Positions 1-6,543 of a stretch of DNA of 10,923 nucleotides are shown in pieces. The stretch spans positions 1-10,923 of the forward strand of contig CAZACC010000076.1 of the NCBI GenBank assembly GCA_964483545.1, written 5' to 3'. The stretch is from JAAYYM01 sp964483545. Its GTDB lineage: Bacteria > Bacillota > Clostridia > Lachnospirales > Lachnospiraceae. Numbering within the stretch: position 1 is the first letter of the stretch; every line of letters begins with the position of its first letter. Position numbers and translations under genes: made by a program. Below the pieces are notes generated by a model. It was not told where the DNA came from and did not search any database. It was given only the letters and a program-made list of their open reading frames with translations.

Positions 1-99
1 CTCTTTTTTTTACCTTTTTTATAACCTTGTTTTTTCTCTTGTTTTCACTGATGAATTTGGACAATTCAACTCAACCACGTCTAGTCTTCGGGTGAGACT
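1..99. other. Non-coding edge downstream of ispD
   Basis: This short stretch after the ispD stop codon is strongly T-rich on the plus strand (purine-rich on the minus strand) over its first 50 bases. On the minus strand, a 5-bp hairpin (AGTCT/AGACT) lies just after the ispD stop but has no T-tract behind it, so I do not call a terminator. No start codon here opens a frame longer than about 15 codons on the minus strand. The operon may continue off the left edge. Confidence 0.5.
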
Positions 100-816
100 T
101 TAGCTCAGCAGAGCATTGGCAATCACTAGATCTTCAGGTGTCGTGATCTTGATGTTTCCATAGGAACCCTCAACAAACTTGACTTTAGTGTTGGAAAACA
201 TCTCAACCACCATGGCATCATCTGTCACAACGATTCCAAGCTGGGCAAACTTTTCCTCTGCATCAGCCAGCTTCTCGTAGGCATCCTTAATCAGATGGTA
301 GGAAAACACCTGTGGCGTTTGCATCATCCATACAGTACGCCTGTCTGGCGTTTCCTTAGCGCATTGCTCATCATCCGCTATCTTGACAGTATCCTTAGAT
401 GGCATTGCCACAACTGCCGTTCCGTAAGTACTTACTGTTTCGTATGCCCGGTGCAGGATATCCTGAGTCACAAATGGCCTAGCTCCGTCATGGATAAATA
501 CATAAGAGCATTCACCGTCGATGGCTTTCAGACCATTCATCACAGAGTGATATCGTTCACGACCTCCTGCCACAATCTGTTTCACCTTATGTAATTTATA
601 TTTTTCTACAATCTCGCTACGGCAGTACTCGATATCATCCTCTCCAACGACCAGAATGACTTCATTTACAAAGCTGTCCTCAAAAACCTTTAGCGAATGA
701 TACAGCACCGGTCTGTCTCCTAGCATCAAGTACTGCTTCTGCACATCTGCATTCATTCGTTTTCCGCGCCCTGCAGCCAGTACAATGGCCACACTTTTAG
801 ATCGATCCATTTCCAT
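100..816 (-). CDS. ispD: 2-C-methyl-D-erythritol 4-phosphate cytidylyltransferase
   Basis: IspD makes CDP-methylerythritol from MEP and CTP, the third step of the cytosolic MEP isoprenoid pathway. The 238-residue protein has the usual family length. Visible motifs are the nucleotide-binding loop AAGRGKRM (14-21) with the KQY at 27-29, the HDGARPF block (109-115), the KDTVK segment (141-145), TPDRR followed by TPQVF (157-171), VTDDA (197-201) and the C-terminal EGSYGNIKITTPEDL (216-230). The ATG overlaps the tsaD stop as TAATG, which suggests translational coupling. An in-frame ATG two codons later is an alternative start, and a GGGAGAGAGG stretch serves either. The gene is the last of the operon seen here. 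Its link to the tRNA genes is probably shared transcription rather than shared function. Confidence 0.96.
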   Translation of the reverse strand: MEMDRSKSVAIVLAAGRGKRMNADVQKQYLMLGDRPVLYHSLKVFEDSFVNEVILVVGEDDIEYCRSEIVEKYKLHKVKQIVAGGRERYHSVMNGLKAIDGECSYVFIHDGARPFVTQDILHRAYETVSTYGTAVVAMPSKDTVKIADDEQCAKETPDRRTVWMMQTPQVFSYHLIKDAYEKLADAEEKFAQLGIVVTDDAMVVEMFSNTKVKFVEGSYGNIKITTPEDLVIANALLS

Positions 817-1853
817 TACCTCTCTCCCAGTTTCAGATTTGGCACTGCATTCAAGTCCAGTCCGCTAGTAACTCCGTTTCTAAATTCATAATATGCTGCC
901 ACACCGATCATGGCAGCATTATCTGTACAAAAAATAGGCGACGGGTAATATAGCTCTATATTTTCCTGTTTACATGCTTCCTCCATGGCTGCACGGAGCG
1001 CACTGTTGGACGCCACACCGCCCGCCATCGCAAACTTTCTAAAGCCCTGTGCCTTAACAGCTGCTATAGAATGCTCCACAAGTACATCCGTAACTGCCTT
1101 TTGAAAGGAGGCTGCCACATCCGCTTGGACATATGACTCGCCCTTCATTTCACAGCTGTTTAAATAATTTAATACTGCTGATTTCAAGCCGCTGAAACTG
1201 AAGTCGTATAGAGAATTCTCCACCTTTGCCCGTGGAAATGAAATTGCATTTGCATTTCCCTCTTTTGAAACCTGGTCAATCTTTGGTCCTCCCGGATACC
1301 CCAGTCCAATTGCACGCGCCACCTTATCAAAGGCTTCTCCAGCCGCATCATCACGGGTGCGTCCTAGAATCTCATAGACACCATAATCCTGCACCTTGAC
1401 CAGATGGGTATGCCCTCCCGAAACCACTAGCGACATAAAAGGCGGCTCCAGCTCTTTGTGTTCTATATAATTGGCAGAAATATGCCCCTCGATATGATGT
1501 ACACCAACTAAAGGAATACCCGTTGCAAAACTGATGGCCTTCGCTTCTGCAACACCCACAAGTAAAGCCCCCACAAGTCCAGGACCATATGTCACTCCTA
1601 TTGCATCAAGATCGGACAGTGTCACTTTGGCTGTCGATAACGCCTCCTCAATTACCTGATTGATCTTCTCAATATGCTTGCGCGAAGCAATCTCTGGAAC
1701 GACTCCGCCATACAGAGTATGCAGATCGATCTGTGAGGAGATAATATTAGAGAGCACCTCTCGTCCGTTCTTCACGACGGCTGCCGCCGTCTCGTCGCAG
1801 GAGCTCTCAATCCCTAGAATTAATATATCCTTTTCTTTCATCTGATTACTCAC
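816..1853 (-). CDS. tsaD: tRNA t6A37 threonylcarbamoyltransferase subunit TsaD
   Basis: TsaD transfers the threonylcarbamoyl group from threonylcarbamoyl-AMP to A37 of ANN-decoding tRNAs, acting in the cytosol with TsaB and TsaE. The 345 residues match the family length. The ASKH-fold marks are GIESSCDET (14-22), the metal-binding HHIEGH with H120 and H124, the SGGHTHLV block (145-152), GEAFDKVARAIGLGYPGGP (172-190), FSFSGLKSA (218-226), AMAGGVASNS (275-284) and CTDNAAMIG with D311. The start chosen is a GTG inside the end of the upstream gene (8-base overlap), because a GAGG lies 5 bases before it. An ATG four codons in, at 1841, would give 341 residues but has only a weak ribosome site. The stop overlaps the ispD start. 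Confidence 0.96.
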   Translation of the reverse strand: MSNQMKEKDILILGIESSCDETAAAVVKNGREVLSNIISSQIDLHTLYGGVVPEIASRKHIEKINQVIEEALSTAKVTLSDLDAIGVTYGPGLVGALLVGVAEAKAISFATGIPLVGVHHIEGHISANYIEHKELEPPFMSLVVSGGHTHLVKVQDYGVYEILGRTRDDAAGEAFDKVARAIGLGYPGGPKIDQVSKEGNANAISFPRAKVENSLYDFSFSGLKSAVLNYLNSCEMKGESYVQADVAASFQKAVTDVLVEHSIAAVKAQGFRKFAMAGGVASNSALRAAMEEACKQENIELYYPSPIFCTDNAAMIGVAAYYEFRNGVTSGLDLNAVPNLKLGER

Positions 1854-2424
1854 TCTTTCCCTCTGTCGGGGTCACTATCCATCCATAAATCTTCCAGTGG
1901 CCTTCCGTATCCTTACGTAGCAGAAAATCCTCTTGTGTCGAGGCCAATGTTGTCTCCTGACGCAATGTATAAATGCAGCTTAGTTTTGCCCATTCATAAC
2001 TATCTCTTGTATAATACTCCACATCCACACTGGATGAGGTGGAATAGCTGGATATCGTTTTCTGTTCCTTCTTATATTCTTCAATATCCTCAGCCAGCAT
2101 GTGTATATACTGTTCCTCCGTTTGTTTTGCAAGCAGTTCTGCGTCATAGAGCTCTCTTGCTTTCCGTGCCAGTGCAATGACATCCTCTTCATCGTGTTCT
2201 TCATTATAAAAACTCATCGTAAGTTCACTGTAATATTTCAGTACCTCCTTAGGGGAGGGGGGATAATTCCTCTGCAAATCCCGTGAAAGTACCTCTTGAG
2301 TAGCTGTTAACAGAATGACTTCTTCTGTATTATCTGCTGTCTTATTAGATAGATATGCATAATAACCAACAACAAGCAATACCATGATTGCTGCCAGAAT
2401 CAGTCCTTTCATTCCTTTCTTCAC
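1846..2424 (-). CDS. Membrane-anchored protein, DUF6715-like
   Basis: I recognise this only as resembling the uncharacterised DUF6715 family of Lachnospiraceae; no function is known to me. The start is placed at the GTG at 2424, because an AAAGGAGG ribosome site lies 7 bases before it. A GTG at 2442 would put that site inside the coding region, and the ATG at 2412 is too far from it. The resulting 192-residue protein has one transmembrane segment (about 7-25), consistent with an N-terminal signal anchor and an exported body. The body is acidic with helices at roughly 58-122. It ends in a strand-rich part with the block LRKDTEGHWKIYGW (169-182), which recalls NTF2-like folds (inference). It lies between the RNase Z gene and tsaD and overlaps tsaD by 8 bases. 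A role in tRNA modification is not shown. Confidence 0.8.
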   Translation of the reverse strand: MKKGMKGLILAAIMVLLVVGYYAYLSNKTADNTEEVILLTATQEVLSRDLQRNYPPSPKEVLKYYSELTMSFYNEEHDEEDVIALARKARELYDAELLAKQTEEQYIHMLAEDIEEYKKEQKTISSYSTSSSVDVEYYTRDSYEWAKLSCIYTLRQETTLASTQEDFLLRKDTEGHWKIYGWIVTPTEGKSE

Positions 2425-2431
2425 AGCCACT

Positions 2432-2439
2432 CCTCCTTT
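2432..2439 (-). promoter_or_regulatory. Ribosome binding site deciding the GTG start at 2424
   Basis: The minus-strand AAAGGAGG is an almost ideal Shine-Dalgarno match. It sits 7 bases before the GTG at 2422-2424, which starts Met-Lys-Lys-Gly ahead of the transmembrane segment. This argues against starting at the upstream in-frame GTG at 2442. Confidence 0.75.
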
Positions 2440-2463
2440 CACGCTTTATCCTTCGTAATCTTC

Positions 2464-3375
2464 TTACTCGTCTTCAAAATCAAGTGTGGCCGTTTTGGCA
2501 TCCTTGCCTGCATATGCATTTGGAAAGATCTCTCTCACCTTAGGCATAAATTCCTTCGGATTCACGAGAGAAGGGCTATAATGTGTCAGCCACATTTCCC
2601 TCACCGCAGCATCCTTTGCCATCTCTGCAGCTTCATAAAAGGTCATATGCTTATGATCACGTGCCTTTTGTTCCATCCCAGGCTCTCCATACATACCCTC
2701 ACAAATAAAGAGATCCGCATGATCCGCATTCTTCACAATCAGATCCGTCGGTCTAGAGTCTGTACAATAGGTCAGTTTGATTCCTTTGCGCTTAGGTCCT
2801 AGAACCATGTCTGGTGTATAGAGACCTTCTGGTGACTCTATTTCCTCGCCCTTTTGCAGCCTGTTCCAGTACTGCATCGGTATCCCATGTGCCTTTGCAT
2901 CCTCAACGCTGAACTTGCCAGCTCGGTCAATTATCATATTATATCCATAGCAGACTATATTATGATTTGCACGAAATGCCTCTATCCGGAATTCTCCGAA
3001 ATCCAGTACCTGCTCTATCTCTGTTAGCTCTATGAACTGTAGCTCGAACGGCAGTTCCGGCGCAATCACACGAAGCGCCGCCACAACACGTTCCAGTCCC
3101 CTTGGTCCAATCAAAGTTAGTGGCTCTTTACGTTCTGCATTGCCCATAGTAAGAAGAAGTCCCGGCAATCCGCTGATATGATCTGCATGAAAATGTGTAA
3201 AGCAGAGAACATCAATCGGTTTGGCACTCCATCCCTTTTCCTTCATCGCTATCTGAGTTCCTTCACCGCAATCTATTAGGATGCTGATTCCGTTGAACCG
3301 CATCATCAGGGAAGTCAGCCATCGATATGGCAGCGGCATCATACCGCCCGTTCCCAGTAAACAAACATCTAGCAT
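2464..3375 (-). CDS. rnz: RNase Z-type metallo-beta-lactamase-fold endonuclease
   Basis: RNase Z cuts the 3' trailer from tRNA precursors using two zinc ions. The 303 residues match bacterial RNase Z (about 305-320). Metal ligands are visible as H61-x-H63-x-D65-H66 in THFHADHISGLPGLL, H138 in RANHN, D206 in YCTDSRPTD and H265 in LTHYSPS, with H243 in the HKHMT block. Several signatures depart from the classical form: GTGGMMPLPYRWLTSL in place of GTGAGxPxxxRxxSS, HFHADH in place of HLHGDH, and HYSPSL in place of HFSxRY. This may be a divergent subfamily, and activity on tRNA trailers is inferred. The start ATG has AAGGAG about 10 bases upstream. It lies 26 bases after rimI and 39 before the next gene, within the t6A operon. 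Confidence 0.85.
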   Translation of the reverse strand: MLDVCLLGTGGMMPLPYRWLTSLMMRFNGISILIDCGEGTQIAMKEKGWSAKPIDVLCFTHFHADHISGLPGLLLTMGNAERKEPLTLIGPRGLERVVAALRVIAPELPFELQFIELTEIEQVLDFGEFRIEAFRANHNIVCYGYNMIIDRAGKFSVEDAKAHGIPMQYWNRLQKGEEIESPEGLYTPDMVLGPKRKGIKLTYCTDSRPTDLIVKNADHADLFICEGMYGEPGMEQKARDHKHMTFYEAAEMAKDAAVREMWLTHYSPSLVNPKEFMPKVREIFPNAYAGKDAKTATLDFEDE

Positions 3376-3401
3376 CTTATAGTAACTCCTTCATATCCTG
3401 T

Positions 3402-3836
3402 CTATCTCTTCCACATAATCAGTGCATCTTCACATGGTTTTTCATAAAAATTCGTTCTAAGTCCTTCTGTTACAAATCCAAGCTTTTCATAAAGATGGAT
3501 TGCCGCCAGATTGCTCTTCCTAACTTCTAGAGTAAATGCCGTGATTCCCATCTTGCATCCTCTTTGGAGTATATACTCTACAAGATCTGTTCCGATCCCT
3601 TGATTCCTGTAGACCCTGGCAACTGTAACATTGGTAATCTCGCCCTCTCCAACGATGTTGCGAAGCCCACAACCACCCACTATTATATTATCAAAAACTG
3701 CCACAATATACAATAGATGATCCTGTACAATCATGTCTGCAAAGTCCTGTCTGCGCCATGGCATTGAAAATGTGGCTTCCTCCAGTTTGCATACTTCATC
3801 GAGATCCTCTTCCCGCATTTCTCTGTATTCAACCAT
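3402..3836 (-). CDS. rimI: Ribosomal protein bS18 alanine N-acetyltransferase
   Basis: RimI is a GNAT enzyme that moves an acetyl group from acetyl-CoA to the N-terminal alanine of ribosomal protein bS18. The 144 residues are typical. The acetyl-CoA loop RNQGIG lies at 77-82 after the beta strand EITNVTVA (66-73). The LEVRKSNLAAIHLYEKLGF block (103-121) carries E104 and Y115, which correspond to the catalytic Glu and Tyr described for Salmonella RimI. The C-terminal NFYEKPCEDALIM (129-141) is also family-typical. GGAG lies 7 bases before the ATG. The gene overlaps tsaB by 8 bases, a very common arrangement in bacteria. The substrate is inferred from family and context; small GNAT enzymes can differ. 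Confidence 0.92.
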   Translation of the reverse strand: MVEYREMREEDLDEVCKLEEATFSMPWRRQDFADMIVQDHLLYIVAVFDNIIVGGCGLRNIVGEGEITNVTVARVYRNQGIGTDLVEYILQRGCKMGITAFTLEVRKSNLAAIHLYEKLGFVTEGLRTNFYEKPCEDALIMWKR

Positions 3837-4551
3837 TCTGTTTCTCCGTCAGCTCTCTTTCAGCCTGTGAGAGTCTCAGATAATCTGGTTTGTGCTCTGC
3901 TGCGGTCTGAATATGTCCGCCGACAGCACCGTGCTCATTTCGATAATATTGAATAGCCAGCGCTCCCAGTGCACCTGCCCTTTGTCTTGCCATATGTGCT
4001 GGTGCAAAGGAATATGGAACCGATATCAATTCCGTCAGACGTTCACGAAAGACTGTTCTCCCATCTCCGAGAAAAATAACTGGGCTTTCCATTTCATTTA
4101 CCTTTTCTGCCAGATCATCTATCATAATCATGCATTGCGCCAGCCTAATCTGCATCTTGCATTCGGTATATTCATAAATGCCCGCATATGTCTGTCCTCG
4201 TCTTGCATCCATGATCGGGCAGACCAACTGATCCGTCATACACATGTTATATGCCATAGCATCCATAGTCGGTACAGAAATAACCGGTTTATTTAATGCA
4301 AGTCCCAGTCCCTTTGCTGTCGCAGATCCGATTCTGAGCCCTGTAAAGGAGCCTGGCCCTGCTGCCACTGCTATCGCATCTATAGTGGACAAATCCAATT
4401 CCGTCATCTGTTTGATTTCATCCAGCATCGGTACCAGCGTCTGAGAATGTGTCTTCTTATAATGAATCGTATACTCGGCAAGCATTTCCTCATCTTCCAG
4501 TACTGCCACAGATGCAACAAGACTTGAACTGTCTATCGCCAGTATTCTCAT
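3829..4551 (-). CDS. tsaB: tRNA t6A37 biosynthesis protein TsaB
   Basis: TsaB is the scaffold partner that dimerises with TsaD and recruits TsaE in the t6A37 complex. The 240-residue length is normal. It shows the degenerate ASKH fold start MRILAIDSSS (1-10), the HSQTLVPMLDEI helix (35-46), the hallmark AAGPGSFTGLRIG (63-75) and the DARRGQTYAGIY segment (115-126). As in the family, it lacks the TsaD HxxxH metal site, in keeping with a non-catalytic role. The ATG follows the tsaE stop by 4 bases, with a GGAAGGGAAG ribosome site inside the end of tsaE. Its 3' end overlaps rimI. Confidence 0.95.
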   Translation of the reverse strand: MRILAIDSSSLVASVAVLEDEEMLAEYTIHYKKTHSQTLVPMLDEIKQMTELDLSTIDAIAVAAGPGSFTGLRIGSATAKGLGLALNKPVISVPTMDAMAYNMCMTDQLVCPIMDARRGQTYAGIYEYTECKMQIRLAQCMIMIDDLAEKVNEMESPVIFLGDGRTVFRERLTELISVPYSFAPAHMARQRAGALGALAIQYYRNEHGAVGGHIQTAAEHKPDYLRLSQAERELTEKQNG

Positions 4552-4555
4552 AGCT

Positions 4556-4987
4556 CTACTTCCCTTCCGTGTCTATCGTAATCCTACGATAGTCAAATCC
4601 ACGCCCCAAATCTTTTTCAATGACGACCCGCTTCGCATCAGCTGGTATGAGCTCCTCGATCAGGTCAGCCCATTCCACCATACACAGCCCATCGCCAAAA
4701 AAATAATCCTCATACCCAATCTCATCCATTTCCTCTATATCTCCAATCCTATAGACATCGAAATGATAGAATGGCATTCTTCCATCCTCATAAACCTGTA
4801 CAATTGTAAAGGTAGGACTGCTAATCGGCTCTCTAATTCCTAGACCCTTAGCGACTCCTTGTGTGAATACTGTCTTGCCTACTCCCAGATCCCCGATTAA
4901 TGTCATAATGGTTCCTGGATTTGCTTCTTTTCCAATTTTCTCACCGAGTCCAAATGTCTCCTCGGCGCTCCAAGTCTCAACTGTCAT
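4556..4987 (-). CDS. tsaE: tRNA t6A37 biosynthesis ATPase TsaE
   Basis: TsaE is the small P-loop ATPase that drives turnover of the TsaB-TsaD complex. The 143-residue protein shows the Walker A loop GDLGVGKT (32-39), the SPTFTI switch segment (57-62), HFDVYR (75-80) with the Walker-B-like Asp, and the MVEWAD block (103-108), all hallmarks of the family. The ATG has GGA 7 bases upstream, and the gene starts 16 bases after the end of the YcxB-like gene. It is followed by tsaB, then rimI, a conserved order in many Bacillota. Confidence 0.95.
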   Translation of the reverse strand: MTVETWSAEETFGLGEKIGKEANPGTIMTLIGDLGVGKTVFTQGVAKGLGIREPISSPTFTIVQVYEDGRMPFYHFDVYRIGDIEEMDEIGYEDYFFGDGLCMVEWADLIEELIPADAKRVVIEKDLGRGFDYRRITIDTEGK

Positions 4988-5003
4988 ATTATTCCGTCCA
5001 GTC

Positions 5004-5483
5004 CTACCCTCTGATATTTACATTTTTGGGATTCATATGTTTGGATATCATCTCGATCACTGCCATCTTCTGATTTCCGAGATCTGCTTTCGGAAAAATG
5101 CTGGCATTTTGCTTGCTTGTATATACGATAATACTCTTGCCTGTCGAAACAGCTTTGCGCATATCTTCCCATTTCTGAGATTCTTCCTCTTCTCCTACGC
5201 GGATCGTAATGCCCTCCTCTGTCAGAGTATAGTGAAGCGTCTCTTTAAAAGCAGGGCTTAAGAGCATCTGTTTTTTTGCATTCATATACAATGCCGCTGG
5301 CAGATACAAGACGACTATGATGCCCACAATCAGATAGAGCCACTTTCCAGACGCCGCAAAAGCTGCAATGAGCAATACTCCGACCGCCTCTCCCAATATT
5401 CCCTGAAAACTTGTGAACGTATGGTAAAGCATATAATCATATAATTTATTAGTTGTCATTTTTACATCAACTTCTACTTGCAT
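5004..5483 (-). CDS. YcxB-like membrane protein
   Basis: This 159-residue protein resembles the YcxB-like family, whose function is unknown to me. Residues 28-66 hold two closely spaced hydrophobic segments (about 30-46 and 49-66). They are followed by a soluble C-terminal part with the family pattern: YTLTEEGITIRV (85-96), the tryptophan block SQKWEDMRKAV (102-112), IIVYTSKQNASIFPK (118-132). That part resembles a small PH-like beta domain (inference). An AAAGGA lies about 9 bases before the ATG. It is the first gene after the candidate promoter at 5555-5583 and so probably leads the t6A operon; whether it has any part in tRNA modification is not shown. Confidence 0.82.
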   Translation of the reverse strand: MQVEVDVKMTTNKLYDYMLYHTFTSFQGILGEAVGVLLIAAFAASGKWLYLIVGIIVVLYLPAALYMNAKKQMLLSPAFKETLHYTLTEEGITIRVGEEEESQKWEDMRKAVSTGKSIIVYTSKQNASIFPKADLGNQKMAVIEMISKHMNPKNVNIRG

Positions 5484-5509
5484 CTTTTATTTCCTTTCCA
5501 TAATAATAA

Positions 5510-5541
5510 AACACCCACAGTGTTCAGCCATTGCGAGTGTT
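5510..5541 (-). promoter_or_regulatory. Leader hairpin before the YcxB-like gene, possible attenuator
   Basis: On the minus strand AACACTC (5541-5535) can pair with GGGTGTT (5516-5510, one G-U pair), followed by the T-rich run TTATTATTAT. A rival short hairpin uses AACAC (5524-5520) with the same GTGTT. The T-tract is interrupted, so termination would be weak. The element lies between the candidate promoter and the first gene of the operon. Confidence 0.3.
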
Positions 5542-5554
5542 CTGTTTCTTATCC

Positions 5555-5583
5555 ATTATACTGATAAATTGCGTCAAACGCAA
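5555..5583 (-). promoter_or_regulatory. Candidate promoter of the YcxB/tsaE/ispD operon
   Basis: On the minus strand, a perfect TATAAT (5560-5555) lies 17 bases after TTGCGT (5583-5578, only 3 of 6 matches to TTGACA). The -35 box is one arm of the inverted repeat TTGCGT-TTG-ACGCAA (5583-5569). That repeat could act as an operator, or as a weak end signal for ribU, since TTT follows it. No better promoter was seen upstream of the operon. Confidence 0.5.
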
Positions 5584-5614
5584 CCTCGGAGTTTCATTTT
5601 TTATCGTTCTATTT

Positions 5615-6379
5615 TTATCCCTTTTCAGCAGCAGACTTAATATCCTTCTGCTCGATGCTGTGCTGCGCATGAATGACAGGACTCAGCTTCTTGTAAAGTA
5701 GAAAAGTAATGACAGAATCAGCCACACCCTTGAGCAGGTTAAAAGGAGCAACTGCAAACAATACCAGAGTGCCGACACTCTTAATGTTCGGGTTAACCGC
5801 TGCGCCCATACCGATGATTGCATCCAGAGGCATTCCAAACAATTCTACGTAGGTCGGAATCAGGTAAAATGCATTGAATGCGCTTCCTAATACCGCCATA
5901 ACCGCTGTACCCACTCCCATTCCGATCAGTGCCGCCTTTCTGGTCTTCTTCATATGATAGATAATAGATGCAGGTAAAACCAGCGAACATCCTATAACAT
6001 AATTTGCCAGGTCTCCTACAAATGCTGTGGACGTTCCTTTGATAAACATCTTGACAAACACCTTGCAAAGCTCTGCAATGACTCCTGCCATCGGGCCATA
6101 TGCAAATCCACAGATCAATACTGGAACTTCGCTGAAGTCCATCTTATAAAATGACGGTGCAAACCATAACGGAATCTCAAAAGTCATTAACACGCCTGAA
6201 ATAGCGGAAAAGATACCGATGACTGCAATCTTTCTCGTTCGTGTAGAAATTTCATTTTTCATGCCGATCATTTTTTCCGCAATTCTCGCAACCACAAATA
6301 TACCTATGATCACGATCAGACTGACGCCTAGAAATGATAGATTTTGCTGTGCCGCTTCAAATAATTCTTTCATTTTCAT
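5615..6379 (-). CDS. ribU: Riboflavin ECF transporter S component, RibU-type
   Basis: RibU is the membrane substrate-binding subunit that captures riboflavin and works with the shared ECF module (EcfA, EcfA', EcfT), which is not encoded here. The family signature is clear: IPLWFAPSFYKMDFSEVPVLICGFAYGPMAG split around residues 69-99, then ELCKVFVK (103-110), GTSTAFVGDLANYVIG (115-130) and a C-terminal NLLKGVADSVITFLLYKKL (214-232). At 254 residues it is longer than the usual 190-210. The extra length is an N-terminal hydrophobic segment (about 16-34) before the normal first helix (47-67), plus a polar tail. The ATG has AAGGAGAG about 9 bases upstream; a second ATG two codons on is too far from it. 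Specificity for riboflavin is supported by the FMN riboswitch in its leader. Confidence 0.92.
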   Translation of the reverse strand: MKMKELFEAAQQNLSFLGVSLIVIIGIFVVARIAEKMIGMKNEISTRTRKIAVIGIFSAISGVLMTFEIPLWFAPSFYKMDFSEVPVLICGFAYGPMAGVIAELCKVFVKMFIKGTSTAFVGDLANYVIGCSLVLPASIIYHMKKTRKAALIGMGVGTAVMAVLGSAFNAFYLIPTYVELFGMPLDAIIGMGAAVNPNIKSVGTLVLFAVAPFNLLKGVADSVITFLLYKKLSPVIHAQHSIEQKDIKSAAEKG

Positions 6380-6388
6380 AATTCATTC

Positions 6389-6395
6389 TCTCCTT
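6389..6395 (-). promoter_or_regulatory. ribU ribosome binding site
   Basis: The minus-strand AAGGAGA lies 9 bases before the ATG at 6379. It favours that start over the ATG at 6373, which would be 15 bases away. Confidence 0.75.
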
Positions 6396-6402
6396 TTTTC
6401 GT

Positions 6403-6419
6403 CAGCGCATTATGCGCTG
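6403..6419 (-). promoter_or_regulatory. Hairpin in the ribU 5' UTR
   Basis: A perfect 7-bp stem (CAGCGCA/TGCGCTG) with a 3-base loop lies about 7 bases upstream of the ribU ribosome site. No T-tract follows on the minus strand, so it is not a terminator. It might stabilise the message or shape ribosome access; its role is unknown. Confidence 0.4.
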
Positions 6420-6484
6420 GATCGTTTTAGGAAATCCCCGTGTCCATCATGGCTGTCTATTGATCCTGGCTGAACAGGAACAAT

Positions 6485-6517
6485 TAAAAAACCCCGAACC
6501 AAATATGGTTCGGGGTT
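6485..6517 (-). terminator. Intrinsic terminator of the FMN riboswitch
   Basis: On the minus strand AACCCCGAACC (6517-6507), a 6-base loop, GGTTCGGGGTT (6500-6490) and a following run of T form a perfect 11-bp GC-rich stem and T-tract. It lies 27 bases after the riboswitch and 105 before ribU. It is therefore the expected attenuator: FMN-bound aptamer leaves it free to form and stops transcription. Confidence 0.95.
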
Positions 6518-6543
6518 AACATATACACAGTCAAAAGACTTTT

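Noticed and set aside
80..102. Possible terminator after ispD (AGTCT/AGACT hairpin on the minus strand)
   Set aside because: The stem has only 5 bp and no T-tract follows on the minus strand; the T-rich stretch at the left edge lies on the plus strand.
1980..2204. Minus-strand overlapping frame inside the DUF6715-like gene
   Set aside because: It is out of frame with a better-supported gene with ribosome site and coupled end; it has no recognisable motif.
3892..4296. Plus-strand open frame of 134 codons opposite tsaB
   Set aside because: It is antisense to a clearly conserved gene, has no ribosome site of note and its translation resembles no family.
6428..6454. Very short open frame in the ribU leader (ATG ATG GAC...) as a leader peptide
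   Set aside because: Only about 7 codons with no ribosome site in front, and the riboswitch already explains control.
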